Both the position numbers and the translations under genes were made by a program. DNA of 64,000 bases from Vibrio hyugaensis (GTDB taxonomy: Bacteria; Pseudomonadota; Gammaproteobacteria; Enterobacterales; Vibrionaceae): positions 2,016,001 through 2,080,000 of the forward strand of contig NZ_CP025795.1 of the NCBI RefSeq assembly GCF_002906655.1. Reading direction: 5' to 3'. This document shows positions 8,238-16,424 of the stretch, piece after piece. The notes below the pieces were generated by a model. The model saw nothing but the letters and a program-made list of their open reading frames with translations. It did no database searches and was not told where the DNA came from. Within the stretch, counting starts at the first letter, position 1, and every line of letters starts with the position of its first letter.

Positions 8238-9470
8238 TTAAACCGTCTCGGTTTTCGCTTCTATCTTCTCATTCACTTTATCGCAAATGTACTCTCCGAT
8301 GGGCGTTGCAGATGTCGCTGCGGGAGAGGGGGCGTTGCAAACATGCAGGCTTCTTGCGCTCTCGGCAAACAAGAAGTCATGAACCAAGGTTCCATCAGAT
8401 AACACCGCTTGCGCGCGAATACCCGCAGGATATGGTTTGAGATCTTCGACCTTGATACTAGGACAATATTTGTTGACCAATTTGAGATAACCCGGCTTCC
8501 ACCAAGAGTTCTTAAACTCATCCAATCCGGTTTTAAGATGCTTTTGTGTCACTTTCCAGAAACCGGAGAAACTAAGCATTTGCATGGTATCTTGTAGGCT
8601 AAAGTTAACCTTGTCGTACCCTTCTCGCTTCCAGCCTTGCACCGCGTTTGGACCAACAGTCACACTGCCATCAATCATGCGAGTCAGGTGGACGCCCAAG
8701 AATGGCAAATCAGGGTCGGGAATTGGGTAAATAAGATGATTCACCACTTGGTCGTGTTTGCTATCTAAGCGGTAGTATTCACCACGATAAGGGATGATCT
8801 GAAAGTCAGTTGGAATACCCATCATCTTAGTCATACGATCCGCCATCAAGCCGCTGCAAGTGACCAAGAATTTGGCATTGAGCTGCATGGTTTGCCCGTC
8901 TGAGATGCAGGTCAGTTGAACTTCTTCATCCTTCTCTTCGGCAGCCACCACTTTGGTTCTCAGGCTAATTTGCCCGCCGAGCTTTTTGAACTCTTCCGCC
9001 ATTTGCTCAGTGACCAAACGATAATCGACAATACTAGTGGTTTTGACATAAATCGCACCCAAGCCTGTGATGTTTGGCTCAGCTAGCTTGAGTTGAACTT
9101 CATCGAGTAGCTTTACGTCGATACCGTTTACATGGCAGCGCTCATAGAGGGCATTCATGCGTTCGACTTCTTGCTCATTGGTCGCAACCAGTAACTTGCC
9201 ACAGTTCTCCACCGGAATATCGTGCTCAGCGCAGAACGAAATGGTTCGCTCTACCCCACGCTTACAAAAATCGGCTTTTAAGCTGCCCGGTGCATAGTAC
9301 ACCCCGGCATGAATCACGCCGCTATTGTGTCCGGTTTGGTGCTTGGCAAAACCGGACTCTTTCTCAACCAATAAAATGGATTTGTCTGGATGACGTTGCT
9401 GCAGTTGCCACGCTGTCGACACACCAACGATACCGCCACCAACAATGATGTAGTCATAGACTGATTTCAT
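8238..9470 (-). CDS. lhgO: L-2-hydroxyglutarate oxidase
   Basis: An FAD-dependent membrane-associated oxidase (DAO superfamily) that turns L-2-hydroxyglutarate into 2-oxoglutarate and feeds electrons to the quinone pool. The start at 9470 (AGAGGTCGT upstream) gives MKSVYDYIIVGGGIVGVSTAW, the Rossmann GxGxxG dinucleotide site at the N-terminus. ESGFAKHQTGHNSGVIHAGVYY (about residues 41-62) is the family substrate and flavin loop, and KLLVATN, CSGLMADR and YRGEYY follow. The 410-residue length fits. It starts 8 nt after the TRAP permease, so it is the last gene of the TAXI-TRAP operon. That suggests the imported substrate is L-2-hydroxyglutarate or a related C5 acid (inference). Confidence 0.92.
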   Translation of the reverse strand: MKSVYDYIIVGGGIVGVSTAWQLQQRHPDKSILLVEKESGFAKHQTGHNSGVIHAGVYYAPGSLKADFCKRGVERTISFCAEHDIPVENCGKLLVATNEQEVERMNALYERCHVNGIDVKLLDEVQLKLAEPNITGLGAIYVKTTSIVDYRLVTEQMAEEFKKLGGQISLRTKVVAAEEKDEEVQLTCISDGQTMQLNAKFLVTCSGLMADRMTKMMGIPTDFQIIPYRGEYYRLDSKHDQVVNHLIYPIPDPDLPFLGVHLTRMIDGSVTVGPNAVQGWKREGYDKVNFSLQDTMQMLSFSGFWKVTQKHLKTGLDEFKNSWWKPGYLKLVNKYCPSIKVEDLKPYPAGIRAQAVLSDGTLVHDFLFAESARSLHVCNAPSPAATSATPIGEYICDKVNEKIEAKTETV

Positions 9471-9478
9471 ACGACCTC

Positions 9479-11602
9479 TTATAAAACCGATAGTTGAGAT
9501 TGTTGCAATTTGAACTTGCGACCACTGTAAATAAACACCGCGACAAATACCGCGCAGCTTGCCACACGAACCAACATTGGGATGTCGTGCCAAACCAGCA
9601 ATGTACCTACCACTACCAACAAGAGACGCGTCAGAATGTTTAGAGGACCTTCCAAGTAACCTTCAATCGCACCAATCAATGCATAGGTACCGATGATGGC
9701 AAAAAAGCCCACGGTAATCACCGACGTCACATCCCAACTGACCAAGCCTGTGTAAGCAATCAACAGCGGGACAAGATACAAACCTTTGGCGATTTTCCAC
9801 GCCATCAAACCGGTACGCATTGGCGGTGTTTTAGCAATGGTTGCCGCAGCAAAGGCGGTCAAACAGACTGGAGGCGTAACGTTGCTGTCTTGCGATAACC
9901 AGAAGATGATGAGGTGAGCAGCCAGCAATGCCAAACCTACTGCTTCCATACCCAGACTTTGCTCTAGTAGGGTTTCCATAAAGTCCGCAGGTACTAACGC
10001 CACCATTTCTTTCGCGGTTTCCAACGCCATTGGTGCATTAAGCAGTTCCAGCTTTTCTGGCGCCGCCAACATAAAGATGGCTTTTGCTTGTTCAGGCAAT
10101 TGACCTGACACCATCAATTCAAGCAATTGGTTTTCCGCAATCAACTTGTAAAGCGCAGGGGCAGACAGTGTGCCCAATACAATATACGCCGCTGTCACGG
10201 GTAAACCCATACCCAAAACAAGAGAAGCGAGTGCAATCAGAACGATCATGATGAACAAGTCGCCATTCGCCCAACCGTCGATCATCAATGAGAAGGTGTT
10301 GCCGATGCCTGTTGTACTGATCACGTTGATCACCAAACCAATACCCACCAGCAATACGGCAGTCGTCGCCATGTTTTTCGCGCCTTGCGATAGCGCTTCG
10401 ATGATCGCTTTTGGTCCCATCTTATGATCTTTCGAAAACCAAGAAGCCACGACCACTGAGATGATCGACAAACCCGCAGCGTAAGTTGGCGTAAAGCCTT
10501 GAACCAAAAGAGTAACCAATACCGCCAGTGGGATAAGGTTGTGCCAACCGCTGATCAACACTTTCAGTAGAGATTCATCGCTGGTCGTGATTTTTTGAAC
10601 GCCGCTGCGTTTGGCTTCAATACGCACAAAGAACGCCACAGACAAGAAATAGATAAGAGCAGGAATGAAAGAAACCGCAATGATATCAACATAAGGAATT
10701 TGTGTGTAAGACGCCATGATGAAAGCACCCGCGCCCATCACTGGTGGCATCAACTGACCACCTGTTGACGCTGCAGCTTCAACACCCGCCGCAAAGCGCG
10801 AAGGGAAACCTGCTTTTTGCATTAAAGGAATACTGATAACACCGGTTGAAACCGTATTTGCCACACTAGAGCCAGATACTGAGCCCATCAATCCCGAGCC
10901 AATCACCGCAATAAAACCCGGACCGCCGATGATTTTGCCTGCCGCAGCACATGCCACATTGATGATGTAATCACCGACACCAGAGCGCACAAGAAACGCA
11001 CCAAACAGAATGAACATGAATACGAAAGTCCAACTAATGCGCGAGATAGAGCCAAACATGCCCTCAGAAGAATAGAAGCTGCGGTAGAGCAAGGTTTCCA
11101 TGCTCAAACCCGGGAAATGGAAAATACCTGTTGCCCACTTACCCCAAAGCACTACGTAACTGAGACACACAACAATCAGCACTGGAATAAACCAGCCCAT
11201 GGTGCGTCGAATCAGTTCGATAACAATCAAAATTGCCATGATGGCGAAGACCCAATCGCTGGTCACGAACTTCACACCGCGTTCGTACAGCGCATCTTCG
11301 GCATAAGGAATGTAGAGCAAACACGCGACCGCACCCATGGCAATAAACACATCAATGCCGAGTGCAATCTTACTCTGCTTGAGAGAGATATGAGCCGGAT
11401 ACCAAAGCGCACAAATCACCGCAAAGCCAGCAAAGTGGGTCGCGGAAATCCATAACTCTGGTAGCGTCGATAAGGTATTAAACCAAATGTGCAAAGCAGA
11501 CAACACCACGCCAAACACTGTGATTGTGGTGGTTACCCACGGAAAATCAGTGCGCGTGGGCAGCTCAAACTTCTGCAATTCCTTTTCTATTGAGTCGCTC
11601 AT
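9479..11602 (-). CDS. TRAP transporter permease, fused small and large subunits (TAXI type)
   Basis: A 707-residue inner-membrane protein with an N-terminal 4-helix Q-like part and a C-terminal M-like part with re-entrant segments. Family blocks include FGAFLVRSGVGDYIINVACAAAGK, GSGLMGSVSGSSVANTVSTG and AGFPSRFAAGVEAAASTGGQLMPPVMGAGAF, all typical of the TAXI class, which uses Na+ or H+ gradients to import carboxylates. The start at 11602 (MSDSIEKELQ) has GGAG upstream; the longer frame back to 11683 would run through the intercistronic hairpin and is rejected. The gene lies between the binding protein and lhgO. Confidence 0.93.
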   Translation of the reverse strand: MSDSIEKELQKFELPTRTDFPWVTTTITVFGVVLSALHIWFNTLSTLPELWISATHFAGFAVICALWYPAHISLKQSKIALGIDVFIAMGAVACLLYIPYAEDALYERGVKFVTSDWVFAIMAILIVIELIRRTMGWFIPVLIVVCLSYVVLWGKWATGIFHFPGLSMETLLYRSFYSSEGMFGSISRISWTFVFMFILFGAFLVRSGVGDYIINVACAAAGKIIGGPGFIAVIGSGLMGSVSGSSVANTVSTGVISIPLMQKAGFPSRFAAGVEAAASTGGQLMPPVMGAGAFIMASYTQIPYVDIIAVSFIPALIYFLSVAFFVRIEAKRSGVQKITTSDESLLKVLISGWHNLIPLAVLVTLLVQGFTPTYAAGLSIISVVVASWFSKDHKMGPKAIIEALSQGAKNMATTAVLLVGIGLVINVISTTGIGNTFSLMIDGWANGDLFIMIVLIALASLVLGMGLPVTAAYIVLGTLSAPALYKLIAENQLLELMVSGQLPEQAKAIFMLAAPEKLELLNAPMALETAKEMVALVPADFMETLLEQSLGMEAVGLALLAAHLIIFWLSQDSNVTPPVCLTAFAAATIAKTPPMRTGLMAWKIAKGLYLVPLLIAYTGLVSWDVTSVITVGFFAIIGTYALIGAIEGYLEGPLNILTRLLLVVVGTLLVWHDIPMLVRVASCAVFVAVFIYSGRKFKLQQSQLSVL

Positions 11603-11658
11603 CTCATACTCCAAGCTCTGGCGGCTTTTTCCATCTTTGAAATCGGTAGGGATAAAAT

Positions 11659-11680
11659 GCCCCGAGCCGAAACTCGGGGC
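11659..11680 (-). terminator. Intercistronic hairpin after TAXI binding protein
   Basis: Eight-base-pair GC stem GCCCCGAG / CTCGGGGC with a 6-nt loop, followed on the minus strand by ATTTTATC. Its place between the binding-protein gene and the permease gene suggests partial termination or mRNA protection, so that the binding protein is made in excess. Confidence 0.75.
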
Positions 11681-11690
11681 CAAGTTAGCG

Positions 11691-12701
11691 TTATTTCGCC
11701 ATTAGATCTGATGGGATTTCGATGCCCATTTCTTTGTAGTAACGCGCCGCGCCTGGGTGAAGAGGCACTGGCAAGCCAGCGATCGCTTTCTCAATCGCCA
11801 TTGCTTTTGTTGCTTTGTGGATACCTTGTAGGAAAGGCAGATTCTCGTAGATCGCTTTGGTTAGTTGGTAAACGTCTTCTTCCGAGATATCTTCACGAAC
11901 AGCCAAGAAGTTCGGCTGTGCAATGGTAGTGATCGGCTTATCTAGACCAGGATACGTGTTCGCAGGAATTTCGTACTTCGTCCATAGGTTGTAATTGCCG
12001 TTCGCCTCTTTGATTTGCTCGTCAGTAAACGAGAGAATCGAAATGTCTTTACCCAGCGCAGCAAAAGCTTGAGTAACCGCACCAACAGGTACACCTGCAG
12101 GCGTGTTCATGCCGTCAATGGTACCGTTTTGAAGTGCGCTCGCGCTGCCGCCGTAGCCCATGTAAGCAAGATTGAATTTATCAGGGTCTACCTTCAGACC
12201 TTTCATGATTTGGCGACCAGAGTTTTCAGTACCTGAGTTCTTCTTACCGATAGAAAACTTCTTGCCATCTAGGTTGTTCAGGTCAGTCACTGTGCCCGTT
12301 TTTGCTAAGTCAGAACGAACAATAAAGTGCTCAACGTTTTGCCACAGCATAGAGACTGAACGCAGCTGCTCTTGGCGACCGCTCTTCTCATAAGGACCTT
12401 CACCAGACCAAGCCCATGCACCGTAAAGACCTTGCAGAATCGCGAACTGTGCTTCGTTTTCGTTCAGCAGTTTAACGTTTTCACCAGAGCCCGCAGAGCT
12501 GATTGCAGAAAGGGAGAAGTGGTGCTTTGGTGCCAATTTCACTTTGCTTAACGTCGCCAGTGCTACGCCCACAGGGTAGTAAGTACCACCTGTCGATGCC
12601 GTTGCAAGAATGTAGCTACGATCTTCTGCCGCAGCGTTAGCAGCAATACCAAAAGAAGTCACAGCGACAGCCAAAGCTTTTACCAGCTTATTCATTTTCA
12701 T
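11691..12701 (-). CDS. TAXI-family TRAP substrate-binding protein
   Basis: A 336-residue periplasmic receptor. The signal peptide ends near NAAAE (residues 1-25) and is followed by SYILATASTGGTYYPVGVALATL, the hallmark N-terminus of TAXI proteins, and later SSAGSGENVKLLNENEAQFAILQ. It hands substrate to the downstream permease. The start at 12701 has GGAGAGTAATA before it. Expression is predicted from the sigma-54 promoter 78 nt upstream. TAXI proteins are often called glutamate or 2-oxoglutarate binders; the neighbouring LhgO points to L-2-hydroxyglutarate (inference). Confidence 0.93.
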   Translation of the reverse strand: MKMNKLVKALAVAVTSFGIAANAAAEDRSYILATASTGGTYYPVGVALATLSKVKLAPKHHFSLSAISSAGSGENVKLLNENEAQFAILQGLYGAWAWSGEGPYEKSGRQEQLRSVSMLWQNVEHFIVRSDLAKTGTVTDLNNLDGKKFSIGKKNSGTENSGRQIMKGLKVDPDKFNLAYMGYGGSASALQNGTIDGMNTPAGVPVGAVTQAFAALGKDISILSFTDEQIKEANGNYNLWTKYEIPANTYPGLDKPITTIAQPNFLAVREDISEEDVYQLTKAIYENLPFLQGIHKATKAMAIEKAIAGLPVPLHPGAARYYKEMGIEIPSDLMAK

Positions 12702-12778
12702 TATTACTCTCCGTGTAGTCGTTTCACGATTGGGGATTTACATCATGTTAAATCTTTATTAACAATACATTCCCTAGA

Positions 12779-12794
12779 GCAATTGAAATGCCAA
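12779..12794 (-). promoter_or_regulatory. Sigma-54 (-24/-12) promoter of the TAXI-TRAP-lhgO operon
   Basis: On the minus strand the site reads TTGGCATTTCAATTGC. The GG (-24) and GC (-12) are exactly 10 nt apart, and only one core base differs from TGGCAC-N5-TTGC. The predicted start is near 12767, giving a leader of about 66 nt. Confidence 0.75.
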
Positions 12795-12841
12795 CTTTTA
12801 ACCCTTTGTATTTATTGAACTAAGCGCTGAAAGACATCAAG

Positions 12842-12897
12842 AATGAGCAAAATCATGCTGATTTGATAGCAAAGTAATGAGCAAGATCTTGCTCATT
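12842..12897. promoter_or_regulatory. Two enhancer-type palindromes upstream of the sigma-54 promoter
   Basis: 12876-12897 is a perfect 22-bp palindrome with arms AATGAGCAAGA / TCTTGCTCATT. 12842-12863 is an imperfect copy (AATGAGCAAAA / TCATGCTGATT). Centres are 34 bp apart and about 85 and 119 bp upstream of the predicted start, the usual distance for an NtrC-class activator. The DctD-type regulator at 14.9-16.2 kb is the obvious candidate ligand. Confidence 0.7.
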
Positions 12898-13284
12898 GAA
12901 GAGAAGAAGGTTGCACGCCTAGATCGCAAAAGGTTAATGAAATGTGACCAACACGAAACAAATGCCTAATTCGCTAATAAGCAATATTTTGCCGACGTGA
13001 TTTTAGGTTGAACTGCAACTAATGAGCGTCTTAACAATAAGAAGAAAAAGCGCATCATTCTAAACTGCTCACTTTATCAGCGGGGGTTTATAGCCTAAAC
13101 GACTACAAATAGCACAAAAATACAGCAAAACAAGCCATGTTACAGAAATGAAAAGTCATTTATTCTAATTTTGAATTAAAAAAGCAGTTCGATCCACCAG
13201 TTCAGAAACAAACATTGACCGTATCAACTTATTTTCTACTTCGGGGTTGTGCCAATAGCCCTATGTTCGTTAGGGTAACAACAC

Positions 13285-13316
13285 GCCAAGGCAAACGTAT
13301 TCCTTGGTATTTTTTC
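13285..13316 (+). terminator. Terminator-like hairpin in the brnQ leader
   Basis: CCAAGG (13286-13291) pairs with CCTTGG (13302-13307), extendable by a G-T pair, and is followed by TATTTTTT. It is preceded by a CCCTA..TAGGG hairpin enclosed by GTTGT..ACAAC (about 13246-13282). No plus-strand gene precedes it, so it probably acts as an attenuator in the 5' leader. Confidence 0.5.
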
Positions 13317-13333
13317 GTCATTAAGGATCACCC

Positions 13334-13429
13334 ATGTCAGCAACTGCGCAATTACAATTCGCTTTAAAACGCCCATCTGGCGTTGCTGCTGCGATCCTCC
13401 TGCTCTCTCTGAAACTGATTCAGAGCTGA
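13334..13429 (+). CDS. Branched-chain-rich leader peptide of brnQ
   Basis: A 31-residue ORF with AAGGA 7-8 nt upstream. Its C-terminal third reads AAAILLLSLKLIQS, with one Ile and three Leu codons in a row followed by more Leu and Ile codons. The stop codon overlaps the left arm of a hairpin, AGCTGACAG (13424-13432) with CTGTCAGCT (13449-13457). A competing hairpin GTCAGCTT (13451-13458) with AAGCTGAC (13465-13472) shares the same arm. This is the architecture of amino-acid attenuation (as in ilv or leu leaders), placed before a branched-chain amino-acid transporter. No strong U-run follows the second hairpin, so the mechanism may act on translation or Rho. Confidence 0.65.
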   Translation: MSATAQLQFALKRPSGVAAAILLLSLKLIQS

Positions 13430-13537
13430 CAGGCTATATCTAAACTTTCTGTCAGCTTGAGAAGAAGCTGACGGGAACACCACATACTCCTCCCATTCCT
13501 TTCAGTTTCATCCAAGCGAAACATAAGAGGAATAACA

Positions 13538-14848
13538 ATGTTAAGCGCACGCAATATCGCCGCTTTGGGCTTCATGACTTTCGCCATGTACTTAGGCGCG
13601 GGTAACCTGATCTTCCCTCCATTTTTGGGTTACCAAGCAGGTGAAAACTTTCTGAGCGGGATGTCTGGCTTCCTCTTGACGGGTGTAGGTCTGCCTGCGA
13701 TGGCACTGGTGATGGTGGCTATCGTAAACGGTTCAGACAAATTAACCGCTGCCCTACCTAAACCTTTGGCGACCAGTTTTTGGGTAATGGTATTTATCGT
13801 GATCGGTCCTGCGTTCGTGATCCCACGTGCGATTACCGTGGCTTACCAATTCAGCTTTGCGCCAATGTTTGGTGATGCCGCTTTGGTGCCTTTCACTATT
13901 GCCTTCTGTGCTATCACCATTCTATTTGCCCTATATCCGGGTAAGTTGGTCGACAACCTAGGTAAGATCTTAACGCCTGCATTGATGGGTATCTTAATCA
14001 TCATGTCTGTGACAGCTTTGGTTTCTCCTGCTGGCGAGCTAACTGCCGCAACGGGACCATACGTATCTGGCGCATTTGCTGAAGGCTTGACCCAAGGCTA
14101 CATGACCATGGATGCACTAGGCTCTATCGGTTTTGGTTGGATTATCTTCCGCGCGATTCGCAGCATGGGTGTGGATTGTCCGAAAGCCACTGCAAAATAC
14201 ACACTAATTGCTGCTTTGATGTACGCGGTTGCCATGGCATTTGTTTACATCTCATTGGCTTACATTGGCTCGACAAGCTCATACTTGGGTTCTGAGTTCA
14301 GCAATGGTGGCGACATCTTAACGGCGTTCACCTTCAGCCACTTCGGCGCATTTGGCTCACTATTACTAGGTGCCGTGATGGTATTGGCGTGTTTGACTAC
14401 TGCTATCGGCGTAACCACAGCAGGCAGTGAGTTTTACGACAACACTTTCAACAAAGTGAACTACAAAGGCTGCGTGATCACGACCATGGTATTGGCTGGT
14501 TTGATCGCTAACGTAGGTCTGGAGCAACTATTGGCTATCACATTGCCAGCGGTTGTGGCGCTTCACCCTGTAGCGATTGCGTTGATGATCATGGCACCAG
14601 TGCGCAACAAGATGTCGCAAATCATGGTAGTAGCGACCGCACTCACTGCTCTAGCGTTTGGTTGTGTTGATGCGCTGCACATCCTAGGTTACATGCCAGA
14701 AGCAGCAAACCAATGGTTAGACAGCAACATGCCGCTGTACCACTACTTTGCAAGCTGGATTGTTCCGACGATTGCTATGGTGATTGTGGGTGTAGTATTT
14801 ACCCGCAAGGCAAGCCAACAACAAACCGAGTTGGTAAACCAAGCCTAG
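13538..14848 (+). CDS. brnQ: Branched-chain amino acid transporter BrnQ
   Basis: A 436-residue sodium- or proton-coupled carrier for leucine, isoleucine and valine (LIVCS family). It starts FMTFAMYLGAGNLIFPPFLGYQAG, the first-helix signature of the family, and has about 12 hydrophobic segments, with SIGFGWIIFRAIRSMG and TTAIGVTTAGSEFY as further conserved blocks. The ATG follows AAGAGGAATAACA. It is separated from its leader peptide by 108 nt and ends in a strong terminator. The leader implies repression when branched-chain amino acids are plentiful. Confidence 0.95.
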   Translation: MLSARNIAALGFMTFAMYLGAGNLIFPPFLGYQAGENFLSGMSGFLLTGVGLPAMALVMVAIVNGSDKLTAALPKPLATSFWVMVFIVIGPAFVIPRAITVAYQFSFAPMFGDAALVPFTIAFCAITILFALYPGKLVDNLGKILTPALMGILIIMSVTALVSPAGELTAATGPYVSGAFAEGLTQGYMTMDALGSIGFGWIIFRAIRSMGVDCPKATAKYTLIAALMYAVAMAFVYISLAYIGSTSSYLGSEFSNGGDILTAFTFSHFGAFGSLLLGAVMVLACLTTAIGVTTAGSEFYDNTFNKVNYKGCVITTMVLAGLIANVGLEQLLAITLPAVVALHPVAIALMIMAPVRNKMSQIMVVATALTALAFGCVDALHILGYMPEAANQWLDSNMPLYHYFASWIVPTIAMVIVGVVFTRKASQQQTELVNQA

Positions 14849-14868
14849 ATTGGCAAGTACTTCAACAT

Positions 14869-14896
14869 AAAACGGCTTCCTCAGAAGCCGTTTTTT
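14869..14896 (+). terminator. Intrinsic terminator of brnQ
   Basis: Stem AAAACGGCTTC / GAAGCCGTTTT with a 4-nt loop and a TTTTTT tail. It abuts the stop codon of the convergent DctD-type gene. Confidence 0.85.
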
Positions 14897-16246
14897 CTAT
14901 GTGTAATCAGATCGATTCAGACCAAACTTCTGCATCTTTTGGTTGAGGGTTCGGCGGGGTAAATCTAGCTCGACCATCACATCCGCTATTCGGCCTTGAT
15001 GTCGAACTAATGAATCATGCAGCACCTTACGTTCAAAGTTGTGTAACTGAATAGCTAACGGCACGCCAGATTGGGTTTCTTCGGTCGTGGAAGATGGCCG
15101 ACTAGAGAGTACTTCCATAACTGAAACCGTATTGTCTAATGCAAACCGCATTGCTACATTTCTCAACTCACGAACGTTACCTGGCCAAGCGTAAGCAAGA
15201 ATGGCTTTTCTATCGGCTTCACTCAGCGAACGACTCTCAGGGTTACTTTTTAAAGCAAAGTGTTCGAACAAGATCAACGCGTCTTCTTCTCGCTCACGTA
15301 GCGGTGGCAAATAGATCTGCGCTACATTGAGTCGATAATACAAATCCTGACGAAACTCATCATGATCATTGAGATCTTCTTTCGCGGCGGCGATCACTCT
15401 CAAATCAACTGAGATCTGTTGATTGCCCCCAACGCGCTCTACCGTATGTTCTTGTAATGAACGCAACACTTTCACCTGCATAGATAGCGGCATACTCTCG
15501 ATTTCATCAAAGAATAAGGTGCCTTTATCCGCGTATTCCAATTTACCAATGCGCTTTTTACCCGCTCCAGTAAATGCCCCTGCTTCGTGCCCAAACAGCT
15601 CACTTTCAAACAGGTTCTCAGGAATAGCGCCACAGTTGATTGGTACAAAATGATGGGCTCTACGTTGGCTTTCATGATGCAAACTGGTCGCCACCAGCTC
15701 TTTACCACAACCTGTTTCGCCGTAAATGATCACGTTAGTATCAATGCGTGCTAACTTGGCAACTTGTTCTCTAAGCTGTTGCATCACTCGGCTTCGCCCA
15801 ATCAGCACTTCTTCTAAGCCGCTAACGCTAGATAGATACTCTTGGCGATCTTGGGTAGAAGTTTGTGCACGATAGCTCTCGACCGCTTCGGTCACTCGTT
15901 GGGATAAGCGCTCAGGTTGGAAAGGTTTCTCGATAAAATCGAACGCACCGTTTTGTAATGCACCTACTGCCATATCGACGTCACCATGTCCGGTGATCAA
16001 GATAACCGGCGTTGGAATGTGATTGGCAATCAGGCTTTCTAGTATCGACAAGCCGTCGGTGTCCGGCAGGCGAACATCACTGACAATCGCATCAAATTCT
16101 TGGCTAAGAATGGCCGCTTTGCCCTCTTCGCCTAAACTGAATGCGGTCACATCGAACCCAGCCAGTTGCAGCCATTGGCTGGTAGCTTGACGAACAATGT
16201 CATCGTCTTCGATAAGTGCAATTTTAGGGGTATCGTCAAAAGCCAT
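14897..16246 (-). CDS. DctD-type sigma-54-dependent response regulator
   Basis: A 449-residue NtrC-class activator. The receiver domain (1-120) has phosphoacceptor Asp57 in VSDVRLP and Lys107 in EKPF. The AAA+ domain (about 145-380) has Walker A GETGCGKE at 176-183 and GAFTGA at 223-228, the loop that contacts sigma-54. A Fis-type HTH closes the C-terminus (about 410-449). It is divergent from the partner kinase by 178 nt. Its domain order and partner match DctD of C4-dicarboxylate systems. No dctPQM is adjacent; the nearest sigma-54 promoter in the window belongs to the TAXI-TRAP-lhgO operon, which I infer as its target. Confidence 0.9.
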   Translation of the reverse strand: MAFDDTPKIALIEDDDIVRQATSQWLQLAGFDVTAFSLGEEGKAAILSQEFDAIVSDVRLPDTDGLSILESLIANHIPTPVILITGHGDVDMAVGALQNGAFDFIEKPFQPERLSQRVTEAVESYRAQTSTQDRQEYLSSVSGLEEVLIGRSRVMQQLREQVAKLARIDTNVIIYGETGCGKELVATSLHHESQRRAHHFVPINCGAIPENLFESELFGHEAGAFTGAGKKRIGKLEYADKGTLFFDEIESMPLSMQVKVLRSLQEHTVERVGGNQQISVDLRVIAAAKEDLNDHDEFRQDLYYRLNVAQIYLPPLREREEDALILFEHFALKSNPESRSLSEADRKAILAYAWPGNVRELRNVAMRFALDNTVSVMEVLSSRPSSTTEETQSGVPLAIQLHNFERKVLHDSLVRHQGRIADVMVELDLPRRTLNQKMQKFGLNRSDYT

Positions 16247-16424
16247 GAGTTACTGCCTGCTTTATGGGGTGGGAAAGAAATCACTCTTTATTAACGGTAG
16301 CAAAAACCACTGAGGAGAAAAGGAGCTAGATCTCACTTCTTGCTTACAAGTCTTTAACATCCAACCAGTTAGGCGCACTCTTTAATGACTGTCGGCGAGA
16401 ACGCATTAGCTAAATGGAGTCAGT

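Larger units (their letters stand above)
12702..13333. other. Long divergent regulatory region between TAXI operon and brnQ
   Basis: About 630 nt with no credible ORF of conserved type. It holds the sigma-54 promoter, the palindromic enhancer sites and, at its right end, the structured leader of brnQ. A third weaker copy of the enhancer motif (AATAAGCAATATTTTGCC, 12976-12993) lies in the middle. TTGACC at about 13215 with a poor TACTTC 16 nt later may be the brnQ promoter. Confidence 0.5.

Noticed and set aside
9479..11683. Longer TRAP permease start at 11683
   Set aside because: The extra 27 residues would be encoded across a GC-rich terminator-like hairpin; MSDSIEKE at 11602 has its own GGAG.
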